This document shows positions 50,887 through 60,446 of a stretch of 64,000 bases of DNA, one piece after another. Position 1 is the first letter of the stretch, and each line of letters opens with the position of its first letter. The translations under genes were made by a program, and so were the position numbers. The DNA is from Leptospira biflexa serovar Patoc strain 'Patoc 1 (Paris)' (GTDB lineage Bacteria > Spirochaetota > Leptospiria > Leptospirales > Leptospiraceae). The DNA lies in NCBI RefSeq assembly GCF_000017685.1, contig NC_010602.1, positions 868,001-932,000 of the forward strand, in the 5' to 3' direction. The notes beneath the pieces are model-generated. The model made no database searches, was not told where the DNA came from, and saw only the letters and a list, made by a program, of their open reading frames with translations.

Positions 50887-52071
50887 ATGTTAGATAACAA
50901 CCAAAAATTAGAAACAAATATTTTAAACTCAGTTGTTGGATTCCATGATGCAGTTTTAAAAAAAGAAGATCTAGAGAAAAACGGTTCCGATTTTAGAGAA
51001 GGCAAAGGATTGGTCAAAGAAACGATTCGAAGTCTCCATCCAAAACGAATCCATTTGCGTGTCGAAAGTATACGCATTGATACACCTTCGACCAAAACAT
51101 TGGTTATGGTTCCAGTAGATGGAAATCGATTACCGCCGTTCCAAGCAGGACAGTACATCAACTTATTTGTTACACTTGCAGGCGTTTTGACAGCAAGACC
51201 ATATTCAATATCATCCTCTCCTAAAAACTTACAATCCTATGAACTAACCATCAAACGAGCAGAAGGTGGGTTTGTAAGTCCTTATCTATTAGATGACGTT
51301 AAAATTGGACAAAAATTTGAATCCACGGGGCCAATGGGTTCCTTTCATCATAATCCACTGTTTCATGGATTTGATATTGTATTTCTTGCAGGTGGTTCCG
51401 GAATTGCTCCTGCTATGAGTATGTTAAAAGCATTTTTGGCAGCGGAAAATCCCTTTCGTTTTCATATTATTTATTCCAATAGTTACGAAAATGATGTAAT
51501 TTTTCTAGATGAACTTCGGAACTTATCACTTTTACATAAAAACTTCATTTTAACTGAATTCATTTCTCGTGAGGTAAGTCCTGAGTTTAAAGGATTTAAA
51601 GGTCGATTGGACATTGTCACATTGCAAACGTTATTGTCTGATGTTTCATCTAAAATGTTTTATGTCTGTGGCCCCACTCCGTTTAATGAACATTGTGCGA
51701 ATCTCCTCGCTGATTTAGGTGTTAAATCTGGACGTATATTAATCGAAGGTAATGGTCCACCTCCCAAACCAGATCAATTAGATGGATGGCCAAGTGAAAT
51801 TCATCCGTCCTCGGAGGTGAACGTAACAGTAGGAACCCATAAGTCATTTAAAGCAAAAGTAGGGGAGCCTCTACTTAACAGTTTAGAACGGAATGGTTAT
51901 TTTACAGAAAACGCATGTCGTTCCGGAGAATGTAGCTTATGCCGTGTGAAACTAAAATCGGGAGAAGTATTCAGTCCTAAGGAAGCTAAAATTAGAAAGT
52001 CCGATCGGAAATTTGGTTGGATCCATTCTTGTGTGGCATTTCCAATCACGGATGTTGAAATTCAATTATAA
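50887..52071 (+). CDS. Ferredoxin-NAD(P)H reductase-type protein with C-terminal [2Fe-2S] domain
   Basis: A 394-residue electron-transfer protein. After an N-terminal extension of about 50 residues, the FAD domain shows RPYSISS (residues about 100-106), the NAD(P) domain shows LAGGSGIAPAMSML and VCGPTPF, and the C-terminal plant-type ferredoxin domain has C-x4-C-x2-C (ACRSGECSLCRV) and a later Cys (HSCVAF). This is the layout of reductases that serve oxygenases and desaturases, so it may feed electrons to a partner such as the preceding flavoprotein (inference). Confidence 0.85.
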   Translation: MLDNNQKLETNILNSVVGFHDAVLKKEDLEKNGSDFREGKGLVKETIRSLHPKRIHLRVESIRIDTPSTKTLVMVPVDGNRLPPFQAGQYINLFVTLAGVLTARPYSISSSPKNLQSYELTIKRAEGGFVSPYLLDDVKIGQKFESTGPMGSFHHNPLFHGFDIVFLAGGSGIAPAMSMLKAFLAAENPFRFHIIYSNSYENDVIFLDELRNLSLLHKNFILTEFISREVSPEFKGFKGRLDIVTLQTLLSDVSSKMFYVCGPTPFNEHCANLLADLGVKSGRILIEGNGPPPKPDQLDGWPSEIHPSSEVNVTVGTHKSFKAKVGEPLLNSLERNGYFTENACRSGECSLCRVKLKSGEVFSPKEAKIRKSDRKFGWIHSCVAFPITDVEIQL

Positions 52072-52264
52072 TTAAAAATAGAGAACCAACTAATTGAGAG
52101 TTTGGTATGAATGTTTAAAAATCTTTTCTACCAAATTCCGAAAAGGTTTTAATTGGGTTCGTGCATTGAATGGTTATTTCTATTTGTTTACCTCGAAAAT
52201 AAGTGTAAAAATAACTTTCAAACGATAACGGTCGTTTTATTTTGTTCCAAACTTGTATTCAATT

Positions 52265-53300
52265 ATGAACCAAATGACCTTCTATCGAATCTGTATCCCT
52301 TTTTTTCTTGTTTTCATCCATGATATATGCGCAAGATAATTCGCCGTCGTTTAATGAAGATCAACCCAAGGTTGAAAAACCAAGATATCGTTATTTATCA
52401 ATTAACCCTGGTGTCACCATCGAAAGTGTATCACTTTCGATCCAAGGAAGAAATCGTGACGCCATGATGTTACAAGATGACCCTGGGCGAGTGTCTTGGT
52501 TATTGGATGTCAAATCACCTGAATACCAGTTTTCTAAATACTTTGGAGTGAATTTACTATTACACAATTCGAACTTTTATCTTAATCGACAATCGATCCC
52601 ACGCATTTTTTCCAAATCTGCTTCTGTTGAGGCTTCTTCTTCAGAATCTGATTCTTCTAGTTCCGAAGGAGATTCGATAACACCTAAAAAAAGTAAGGTG
52701 ACTGAAGATGTTGGTACAAGTGTAGAAGGATCGTATTCTATGTTAGTTCCTATTTTTTATATTGGAAATCCAGAGACCTTCCGATTGGGTTTTGGGATGG
52801 GACCTGCACAAGTTCGATTCCGCGGGAATGTTGATTTTAAAGATGCAGCATCAAATCTACTCATTGCATTCTCTGCACCTGGAAGAGATAATTTCTTAAA
52901 TAATTTGCGCGCTTATCAATTTGTTTCTGGTAATATCAATCCCGATTCTGATCCGACTCTGAGTTATTTGGTCGCCAATCTATCTAGTGCGAATCATTTA
53001 GAATTAGTTGGTTATTATTTGGCTAGCCAAGGTTTGCTTAGGCCAGATGCGACAGCTTTGACTGCTTACCTTAGCGGACGTTATAATGCGATAGAATCTC
53101 TTGCCATCAGTAGTTTGATGCGGAACCAAGTGAGTGTCAATGCTGTTGCCAAGTTTGCATTTATGATGTATTTAGAGTCCCCACCATTTTTAGGTCTCAG
53201 GGCACGTTTGTCGTTTGGTGGCCCTATTGTCAAAGAAAATGGTTACACTTATGAACTACGGACATTCCATTTAGCGATGTACATGCCAATAGAATTTTAA
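52265..53300 (+). pseudogene. Outer-membrane protein candidate with signal peptide interrupted by a poly-T frameshift
   Basis: The main frame (52308-53300) encodes a mature-looking exported protein (YAQDNSPSFNEDQPK...), with a Ser-rich stretch (about 100-120) and beta-barrel-like C-terminal strands ending in F. Its signal peptide is missing. In the +1 frame, ATG 52265 (or 52274) encodes MTFYRICIPFF. Removing one T from the T7 run at 52300-52306 joins them into MTFYRICIPFFLFSSMIYA before QD, a near-ideal signal peptide. The gene is therefore either phase-variable, recently inactivated or affected by a sequencing error. Function unknown. Confidence 0.6.
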
Positions 53301-53427
53301 GTTATTTATTTTTTTTCAACGAGTGAATTCATTAGGGATTTCTAGCAACAAAACGAATCTCTTTTAAAAAATTTCCTTGAGTGGTCATCATTTCATTTGT
53401 TATTGGATGAGAGAGGTAATTCAAATC

Positions 53428-54375
53428 ATGAAACGAATATTCGTTTTTCTTTTGGTCATTTTGACTCTATTGGCCACTTCCATCCAAGCCCAAGGGAAGG
53501 TAGAAGGTAACACTTTACGCATAAAGGGTGGATTGTTTTTAGGAAGCCTGCGCACAGATTTAGAAAAAAGAAATTTTTACGGTGATATTGTTCGGACAGA
53601 ATACAACCAAGAGTGGCAAAACAATGGCTCGATCAGTCTCATCAATGATTGGGGGTTTGATTATTTCCAATCGGTAAATGCAGGCATTCTATCCAATGTA
53701 TTCCTTGGTCTCCACTTGAATCGGTTTGGACGCGGATATGAATGGAATTCATTTTATCCTGTAGGGCTTGGGATCAAAGAAGCTGACTATCGTTTGCTTT
53801 ACTCCGATATCAATTTAGGTGTGACCCTCACTCCTACTTCCAATTTTCGAATCCTTCCAAAGTATGTATTGCGGAGTATGAGCCAAACCTTAGAAGGCAC
53901 CTACTTAGGGATAGGAGGTCCAGCATACTACGGACAAGATACAAAAACCACAACAGGAACTTCTGGTTTGCTTGGTGTTGGAATTGAATTTGATCTGAAC
54001 GATCGTGCCACTCTCTTTGCAGATTTTTTACTCTTTGGTCCATTCCTCTTAAACTCATCAGGATTGTATAGTTCTGAACAATTCCGAATCTCTAATGGAG
54101 GATTTTCATATAATTATGCAAACGGTGGTTATACGTTCCATTCCGAAAAGTTAAGTTTTGGTGCAAGCGTTGTGATAGTTCCGAAACTCCGATTGTTTTT
54201 AAGTTTTGAACGAGAATACATGAATGCCAAAGCAAAGAGTCCAGTTGCTTTTAGTTTCGATGGAGACAATCTTTCTTCTGTTGGAACTTTGATGGAATTT
54301 GTTTCAGCCACAGCAGACCACAGAATCGAAATTTCCGGTCTAAAATTTGGTGCTACATACGATTTAAATTTGTAA
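53428..54375 (+). CDS. Probable outer-membrane beta-barrel protein
   Basis: A 315-residue exported protein with the signal peptide MKRIFVFLLVILTLLATSIQA (cleavage before QG). The mature part shows alternating hydrophobic/polar strands with aromatic ends (FDYFQSVNAGILSNVFLGLHLNRF, LLGVGIEFDLNDRATLFADFLLF, LSFGASVVIVPKLRLFLSFERE) and ends GATYDLNL, consistent with a beta barrel of about 12-14 strands. ATG 53428 is chosen; GAGAGG is about 11 bases upstream. It follows another barrel candidate and may be functionally linked. Function unknown. Confidence 0.65.
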   Translation: MKRIFVFLLVILTLLATSIQAQGKVEGNTLRIKGGLFLGSLRTDLEKRNFYGDIVRTEYNQEWQNNGSISLINDWGFDYFQSVNAGILSNVFLGLHLNRFGRGYEWNSFYPVGLGIKEADYRLLYSDINLGVTLTPTSNFRILPKYVLRSMSQTLEGTYLGIGGPAYYGQDTKTTTGTSGLLGVGIEFDLNDRATLFADFLLFGPFLLNSSGLYSSEQFRISNGGFSYNYANGGYTFHSEKLSFGASVVIVPKLRLFLSFEREYMNAKAKSPVAFSFDGDNLSSVGTLMEFVSATADHRIEISGLKFGATYDLNL

Positions 54376-54431
54376 CTTTTCTTTAAATTGTACTTGCGAT
54401 TCCAGCCCAGCTAGGAGTAATGGTAATTACT

Positions 54432-54546
54432 CCTGGTGATTATGGAGAGAAGGCCATACCCGTTCCCATTCCGAACACGGAAGTCAAGCTTCTCATCGCC
54501 GATGGTACTATTGGGTTCGCTCAATGGGAGAGTAGGACGTTGCCGG
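54432..54546 (+). rRNA. rrf: 5S ribosomal RNA (copy B)
   Basis: About 115 nt identical by eye to copy A at 47234, including the CCTGG/CCGG terminal helix, the CCGAAC loop region and the GGGAGAGTAGG segment. The identical stretch begins about 12 bases upstream (ATGGTAATTACTCC) and ends after CACTCATAACGTA downstream, after which the sequence instead matches the repeat at 47573-47671. No other rRNA gene is adjacent. Confidence 0.9.
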
Positions 54547-54657
54547 GTTAGCACTCATAACGTATGATAGAGCGTTCACGAAAGTGAGCGCTTTTTTTGT
54601 TTTTAGAGCTCAGTGTGAGCCGGCTACCGTCCGCGACTCGCAAATAGCGGTCGCTGC
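54532..54657. repeat. 5S-downstream repeat, copy 2
   Basis: It covers the 3' end of 5S copy B and its flank and matches 47544-47671. This is the intact arrangement: 5S gene, terminator, then AGAGCTCAGTGTGAGCCGGC and TAGCGGTCGCTGC. Beyond 54657 the two copies diverge. Confidence 0.85.
54571..54598 (+). terminator. Terminator of 5S rRNA copy B
   Basis: AGCGTTCAC, a GAAA tetraloop and GTGAGCGCT followed by T7. It is identical to the orphan terminator at 47584-47611. Confidence 0.85.
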
Positions 54658-54839
54658 TGAAGGAAGATCCATTTTCAGATTTCGAATGCAAGGAGTGCAG
54701 TTTGGATTCCCCAATCGATGAAGATTCATCGGATTCTTACGCAAGGTTGTAGGGAAGTTGTAGGTTTCGTTTTGAATTGAATTATTTTTTTTTGGATTCA
54801 GTTGCTATTTTTCAAAAATTCCCCCGATATTGATCTACG
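54658..54839. other. Intergenic stretch before the hybrid kinase
   Basis: No gene or RNA recognised. There is a short stem candidate around 54713-54735 (AATCGATGAA / TTCATCGGATT) and a T9 run near 54785 before the kinase start. Confidence 0.3.
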
Positions 54840-56807
54840 ATGCACCAAAATATACCGAAGGAAGCATATTCATCACTCATCCTTCAATACTTTTATGATG
54901 CGGTCATCGTCATAGATTTAAAGTTTCATATCACCAGTTGGAATCTTGCTGCGGAACGCATTTACGGTTACAAAGCAGAAGAGGCTTTGGGTTCATCCAC
55001 CATCGATGTTTTAAAGACTATTTTTGCAGAAGGGGAACGGGAGAAAAGTATCGCCCAGCTACAGGCATACGGAATTTGGCAAGGAGAGGTGTTCCAACAT
55101 AAAAAGGACGGAACAAAATTAAAAATTCGCTCTGCTGCGAGTTTCCTAAAAGATAAAGAAGGTGCCACAATCGGTGTCATCGCCATCAACCGAGACATTA
55201 CGGAAGAAAATCGGATCCAAGAAAATCTGGCTGAAAGTGAAGAAAGATTTCGAATGAGTTTTGAAAACGCTGGCATTGGTGTCTGCCTTCTTGACTTAGA
55301 TGGAAAATTTTTAAGAGTGAATAAAAAAATCCAATCGATGTTAGGTTATTCAGAGGTAGAACTCATTGGAAGGCCATCCAAAGAATTTGCTTACAAAGAA
55401 GATCAAAGTATCTTCCACCAATACCGCGAATCTGCTTTAAAAGGCAAAGATGTAGATGTTGTCTATGAAAAACGATACGTTTCTAAAACCAATCAAATCC
55501 TATGGATCGAAATTTCTAATTCACTTGTAAAAGACCGAAATGGATCACCATTATACTTTGTTGTCCATTTTAATGATATTACAGATCGTAAAAATGCAGA
55601 AATTCATTTGATACAAGCAAAAAAAGAAGCTGAACGAGCAAACCAAGCAAAGTCAGACTTTGTTGCCAACATGAGTCATGAAATTCGAACTCCACTCAAT
55701 GGTGTGATTGGATTTAATGAATTGTTGATGACTACCAATTTGGATTCGGACCAAAAAGAATACGTAAAAAATGCGATCAGCAGTGCACATGGTCTCCTCG
55801 GGATCATCAACGATATTTTAGATATTTCCAAAATAGAAGCCGGAAAATTAGTTTTAAACGAAACCATTTCAAATTTAAAACATATCGTAAAAGATTCGTT
55901 AGGTGTCCTTCAGTGGAGAGCGAAAGAAAAAAATATCCAATTAGATTTTGAAGTTAATCCCAAATTGCCAGAATGGATCGTTGTTGATGCGACGCGACTT
56001 AGACAAATTTTAATCAACTTACTTGGAAATGCAGTTAAGTTCACAGAGAAAGGAAGTGTGATTTTAAAAATAGATTCAGAGATTGCTGAGAATGAAAAAA
56101 TTAAACTCAATTTTTCGATCAAGGATACTGGTATCGGTATTCCTGAATCTCATAAACCAAATCTATTCCAATCCTTTTGGCAAGGAGAATCAAACTCGAC
56201 TCGCCGATTTGGGGGAACAGGACTGGGACTTCGGATCACCAAATCATTACTCGATCTCATGGGTGGTCAGATTGATTTTTCTTCTGAAGAAGGCAAAGGT
56301 ACTGAGTTTCGATTTAGCATCGAGTGTTTGACTTTGGAAAATGCAAATCTAAGTGATGCAGAGAATGAAAATTTTCAGAAGGACATTTGGGAAAACATCA
56401 ATCAATACAAACTCTTAGATGTTTCACCTAAAATTTTAATCGCAGAAGACAATTTGATGAATCGGGATCTTCTAAATCGGATGATATTGAAATACATACC
56501 AAAAGCCATTTTATTTGAAGCCAGAAATGGTGTTGAAGCAGTGCGAATGAGTCATGAACTCAAACCCCAATTGATTTTTATGGATGTCCAAATGCCTGAA
56601 ATGGATGGATTGGAAGCGACAACAATCATCCGAAAAAACAAATCGAATGAACATATTCCCATCATCGCTTTAACCGCTGGTGCATTGTATGAGGAGAGGA
56701 AAAAATGTTTTGATGTGGGAATGGATCATTTTTTGACCAAACCGATCGATATTTTGGCGCTGAACCAAGTCTTATTTCACTATTTGAATGCAACTAAACT
56801 CGATTAG
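54840..56807 (+). CDS. Cytoplasmic hybrid histidine kinase (PAS-PAS-HisKA-HATPase-REC)
   Basis: A 655-residue kinase without membrane helices. Two PAS domains (about 10-125 and 135-255, each followed by a PAC-like end) precede HisKA with His280 in FVANMSHEIRTPLNG, a HATPase domain (N-box LINLLGNAVKFTEKG, G1 DTGIGIP, G2 FGGTGLGL) and a receiver domain (about 528-650) with the acidic pair in IAEDN, phospho-acceptor Asp582 in FMDVQMPEMDG and Lys in FLTKPID. The two PAS domains suggest sensing of redox, light or a small ligand. No output gene is adjacent. Confidence 0.9.
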   Translation: MHQNIPKEAYSSLILQYFYDAVIVIDLKFHITSWNLAAERIYGYKAEEALGSSTIDVLKTIFAEGEREKSIAQLQAYGIWQGEVFQHKKDGTKLKIRSAASFLKDKEGATIGVIAINRDITEENRIQENLAESEERFRMSFENAGIGVCLLDLDGKFLRVNKKIQSMLGYSEVELIGRPSKEFAYKEDQSIFHQYRESALKGKDVDVVYEKRYVSKTNQILWIEISNSLVKDRNGSPLYFVVHFNDITDRKNAEIHLIQAKKEAERANQAKSDFVANMSHEIRTPLNGVIGFNELLMTTNLDSDQKEYVKNAISSAHGLLGIINDILDISKIEAGKLVLNETISNLKHIVKDSLGVLQWRAKEKNIQLDFEVNPKLPEWIVVDATRLRQILINLLGNAVKFTEKGSVILKIDSEIAENEKIKLNFSIKDTGIGIPESHKPNLFQSFWQGESNSTRRFGGTGLGLRITKSLLDLMGGQIDFSSEEGKGTEFRFSIECLTLENANLSDAENENFQKDIWENINQYKLLDVSPKILIAEDNLMNRDLLNRMILKYIPKAILFEARNGVEAVRMSHELKPQLIFMDVQMPEMDGLEATTIIRKNKSNEHIPIIALTAGALYEERKKCFDVGMDHFLTKPIDILALNQVLFHYLNATKLD

Positions 56808-56845
56808 AGTAGCAAAATCTTTCTCCTTTCGTCATTTTGTCCAAA

Positions 56846-58093
56846 ATGAGACGATTTCCTTTTTTAACATATCTTGGTCCTGGTCTTCTCTATGCAGGCG
56901 CTGCAGTTGGTGTTTCCCATTTGGTCCAATCCACTCGAGCTGGTGCCGTTTATGGTTATGGTTTGCTTGCCGTTGTGATTTTTGCAAACTTCATCAAGTA
57001 TCCTTTTTTTGTTGTGGGTACAAAGTATACGATTGTCACAGGGAAATCATTGTTAGATGGGTATGAGTCTCTCGGACGATTGCCAATTTGGATTTTCTTT
57101 TGTATTTCTGTTGGGACAATGTGTATCATCGTTGCCACAGTGACTTTAGTCACTTCCGGTTTGTTTTCCAACTTACTCGGTTTAACAATGGAACCTTGGT
57201 TACTCTGTTCGATCATTCTTGTATTTTGTTTTTTATTATTAGCAATTGGAAAATTCCAAGCATTAGATGGTCTTATGAAATGGATTGTCGTATTACTTAC
57301 CATTGCAACCATAGCTGCCATGGTTCTTTCCTTTTATGCGGGAATACCAAAACTTCCAACGGAAGGAAAAACATTTTCTATTTCAAATTTACCTGATGTT
57401 GCCTTTTTGATTGCGCTTATGGGTTGGATGCCAATCCCAATTGAAGCTGCTGTTTGGCAGTCCGATTGGACACTCGCAAAAAAAACACCTGATGGCAAAC
57501 TCCCTCCAATGAAGTATGCGATGCTTGATTTTAACATTGGTTATATTGGCACTACACTTTTAGCAATTTGTTTTTTGGCCCTTGGTTCCAATATGATGTA
57601 CAATACGGGAATGGAGTTTTCCTCTCAAGCAGTCGGATTTGCATCAGAGTTAGTCAAACTTTATACAACGGCAATTGGATCTTGGTCATACCCTATTATT
57701 TTGGTCGCTGCTTTTTTTACGATGTTTTCCACTACTTTAACATGTTTTGATGCATATCCAAGGGTTGTTTCCAATGCAAGTCGTCGTTTGTTTACGTCAT
57801 TACAAAAGTTTTCAACTGAGAAACTCTATTGGTATTGGATTCTTTTAGTTGGGATTGGTTCCATTCTCATTTTGTTATTCTTTCGGACCAATATGAAAAG
57901 TTTAGTAGACTTTGCTACTACCGTTTCCTTCCTAAATGCACCTATTTTGGCGCTGATCCATCATTTGATATTGTTTGGTAAAGAAATACCCAAAGAAGAG
58001 AGACCAAAACCTTTGATGAACTTATTATCATGGTTTGGCATTCTATTTTTATTTGGATTTTCCATTTATTACATCAACATCACTTTCTTCTAA
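56846..58093 (+). CDS. Nramp-related transporter lacking the canonical metal-binding motif
   Basis: A 415-residue membrane protein with about eleven helices of the Nramp (SLC11) fold: LTYLGPGLLYAGAAVGVSHLVQSTRAGAVYGYGLL matches the TM1 region, and MGWMPIPIEAAVWQSD the TM6 region. The DPGN motif that binds the metal ion is replaced by GVSH (Gly22 and His25 where Asp and Asn are expected), so Mn/Fe transport as in MntH is doubtful. ATG 56846 is used rather than TTG 56837. It ends ten bases before the NhaC-like gene, so both are probably one operon. Confidence 0.72.
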   Translation: MRRFPFLTYLGPGLLYAGAAVGVSHLVQSTRAGAVYGYGLLAVVIFANFIKYPFFVVGTKYTIVTGKSLLDGYESLGRLPIWIFFCISVGTMCIIVATVTLVTSGLFSNLLGLTMEPWLLCSIILVFCFLLLAIGKFQALDGLMKWIVVLLTIATIAAMVLSFYAGIPKLPTEGKTFSISNLPDVAFLIALMGWMPIPIEAAVWQSDWTLAKKTPDGKLPPMKYAMLDFNIGYIGTTLLAICFLALGSNMMYNTGMEFSSQAVGFASELVKLYTTAIGSWSYPIILVAAFFTMFSTTLTCFDAYPRVVSNASRRLFTSLQKFSTEKLYWYWILLVGIGSILILLFFRTNMKSLVDFATTVSFLNAPILALIHHLILFGKEIPKEERPKPLMNLLSWFGILFLFGFSIYYINITFF

Positions 58094-58103
58094 ATCATAA
58101 AGA

Positions 58104-59477
58104 ATGGAAAATGAGAAAAGAAACTCACTATTTTTTTCTCTCACTCCCATCATCTATTTGATTCTATCCATTGTGTTCTTTAGAACTGTTTGGATCGTTG
58201 AATATCCTCATCCCTATGCACTATGTTTGTCAGGGATGTTTTCTTTTTTGCAGAGATACAATCGGAATCTTCTATTTTTAAAATCGGCTTTGCGTAAAAA
58301 TTTTTTATCAGTTCTCCCCGCAATGGAAATCCTATTTTTTGTTGGGTTACTCATTGCATCTTGGGCTTATTCTGGAATTTTATTAACGATGATGCAAATT
58401 GGAACTTCTTTCATCGAACCAAAATACTTTTTGCCATCCATCGCCATTGTATCCGCAATTGCAGCAATGGTTTCAGGGTCTTCTTGGACCACTGCTGGTA
58501 CATTAGGTGTTGCCCTCATGGGAGTTTCTAAGTATTTAGGATTCCCTGATGTGATGTCAGCGGGAGCCATTGTTAGCGGTTGTTATTTTGGAGATAAACT
58601 TTCTCCGCTTTCTGATACAACCAATTTAGCCTCCAGTTTGACTCATGTCCCGATTTGGACTCACATACGTCATATGTTAAAAACAACATGTTTTAGTTTT
58701 GTTTTGGCAGTCTTTTGTTTTTATTTATTGAATTTATATACTTGGGATCCTCGCGTGCAGGAGGATATTCCTACGAGTATTGGTTTGTCAGTGTTACTTG
58801 GGAAAGGAATTGTTTATTGGAAATTGATTCCCGTTTTGATTGTCTTCGGTTCCTCTTTTTTCCATCTACCCGTTCGAGTGTCCTTTCTTTTGGGAATTGT
58901 TTCTGCATTTTTATTTCCGATCTTAGAATCTGGAATCTCGATGGAGATGGGGAAATCTCTCATTTTGGGATTCCATTCTCAATCTGGAAATCGCACATGG
59001 GATCTTTTTCTCAGCGGTGGAGGCATTGTTTCCATTTTACCAACAGAAATTTTGATTTTAACGGCAGTTTGGTTCGGTGGTGTTGTAGAAGGTTTTGGTT
59101 ATTTGAATGAACTTCTCATTAAAATCAAACAATGGGCAAAAAATCAATTTGATCTACTTTTGTCGACAATGGGAGTCTCTTTTTTACTCAATTTGATGAC
59201 AGCTGACCAGTATTTGTCATTAGTGATCCCTGCCCGTGCGTTTCGTACGCTTGCAGTGGAAAAAAATATCCCTGAAAAAGATGTTTCAAGGGCATTGGGA
59301 GATTCAGGAACCATCACATCGCCCCTGATTCCTTGGAATAGTTGCGGTGCATTTATGGCATCTTCATTGGGAGTTCCTGTCTTGGGTTTTTTGCCTTTTG
59401 TCTTCTTTAATTTGATCCACGTTGTTTTATCTGTTTCTGTTTTATTCTATCAAAAAATAAAATTAAAAAGTTCATAA
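58104..59477 (+). CDS. NhaC-family Na+/H+ antiporter-like protein
   Basis: A 457-residue membrane protein with about eleven or twelve helices. The family signatures are SGSSWTTAGTLGVALMGVSKYLG, GAIVSGCYFGDKLSPLSDTTNLASS and ALGDSGTITSPLIPWNSCGAFMASSLGV. NhaC-type proteins exchange Na+ or organic acids (e.g. malate/lactate) for protons. It follows the Nramp-like gene by ten bases. Confidence 0.85.
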   Translation: MENEKRNSLFFSLTPIIYLILSIVFFRTVWIVEYPHPYALCLSGMFSFLQRYNRNLLFLKSALRKNFLSVLPAMEILFFVGLLIASWAYSGILLTMMQIGTSFIEPKYFLPSIAIVSAIAAMVSGSSWTTAGTLGVALMGVSKYLGFPDVMSAGAIVSGCYFGDKLSPLSDTTNLASSLTHVPIWTHIRHMLKTTCFSFVLAVFCFYLLNLYTWDPRVQEDIPTSIGLSVLLGKGIVYWKLIPVLIVFGSSFFHLPVRVSFLLGIVSAFLFPILESGISMEMGKSLILGFHSQSGNRTWDLFLSGGGIVSILPTEILILTAVWFGGVVEGFGYLNELLIKIKQWAKNQFDLLLSTMGVSFLLNLMTADQYLSLVIPARAFRTLAVEKNIPEKDVSRALGDSGTITSPLIPWNSCGAFMASSLGVPVLGFLPFVFFNLIHVVLSVSVLFYQKIKLKSS

Positions 59478-59513
59478 TTTAACATCTAGATTTCGTTATA
59501 TTCTCATTAACGG

Positions 59514-60383
59514 ATGTTATTAGGCAAATTGTGGTTTCCACATTTTTTTAGGTTGTTACAAACTTTTCCTATGTTGCCAAAGATATTAGATGAAAAGATA
59601 TTGCCGATTATCAGCCAAGCAAGGATCTCAAATGATCTTACGTATGTAAAAGAACTTTTGCCAATTTGGATGGTAGACAGATTGGGCAAAAAAAGGAATA
59701 TTACTGAGGACGAAAGTTCTGAGATGGTAGTTACCATTTTGGAAGTGTTTTCCAAAATGTGGACCTTGAGTTTGAAATACCAGCTCACACATGTTTTGGG
59801 ATTTTTTGTTACGTATATATTCAACCAATATCGAAATCGATTTCGGAAAATGGAATTACCCGAATCGGGCGAATTGTACTTACAATTATGGAATTACGAA
59901 TCTCCAGCCAATGAAGAAGATCCAATTCTAGAACAGGTGGGCATTTTGAAATTAAATTTGGAACAACTTCCGAGTTTTACCGCTTTAGTCCTTTCCCTTC
60001 AGTTTGACCTACCCATGAAACAAAACCTCAAACAATTACTTTTATGGAAATTAAAGGAAAACCAAATGGATCCGAATTTGTTTTTTTTAGAGTGTGAGGG
60101 GAGGCGGAACATCCAACAACAATTGGTTGAACGACTCACCTCGATGATCACACGCTACACTCGAAAATTATATGAAACGACAGATCCAAATCGCCGTCTT
60201 TGGTATGGAAAACAGAAAAAAATATGGATGCTCCGGAGGACACGGGCCCTTGATCGCAGTTTTTTTTCAGAAAGGGAAATCGCCAAATGGCTTGGCATCA
60301 CAAGGAAGGCGGTTCGCAATCATTTGTCACAAGGAAAACATGAACTGCGAAAAGTCGGCAAAGATTTATTGCACTACGCATAA
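59514..60383 (+). CDS. Sigma-factor-like protein (ECF-like)
   Basis: A 289-residue protein. A helix around residues 92-115 (HVLGFFVTYIFNQYRNRFRKME) resembles sigma-70 region 2, and the C-terminus (about 250-285; FFSEREIAKWLGITRKAVRNHLSQGKHELRKVGKDL) is a sigma region 4-type helix-turn-helix. The middle part is longer than in typical ECF sigma factors. A STAS anti-anti-sigma gene follows after 63 bases, consistent with a partner-switching control circuit, but no anti-sigma kinase is encoded here. ATG 59514 is used; ATG 59571 is an alternative. Confidence 0.6.
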   Translation: MLLGKLWFPHFFRLLQTFPMLPKILDEKILPIISQARISNDLTYVKELLPIWMVDRLGKKRNITEDESSEMVVTILEVFSKMWTLSLKYQLTHVLGFFVTYIFNQYRNRFRKMELPESGELYLQLWNYESPANEEDPILEQVGILKLNLEQLPSFTALVLSLQFDLPMKQNLKQLLLWKLKENQMDPNLFFLECEGRRNIQQQLVERLTSMITRYTRKLYETTDPNRRLWYGKQKKIWMLRRTRALDRSFFSEREIAKWLGITRKAVRNHLSQGKHELRKVGKDLLHYA

Positions 60384-60446
60384 AAATTTGCTTTACATTC
60401 GGTAAATTCGACTGATGCTTATGGCAACACCACCTTCCGAAGGGTT

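Noticed and set aside
54658..54839. Possible tRNA or small RNA after 5S copy B
   Set aside because: No cloverleaf, T-loop or CCA-like end could be found; only a short stem is visible.
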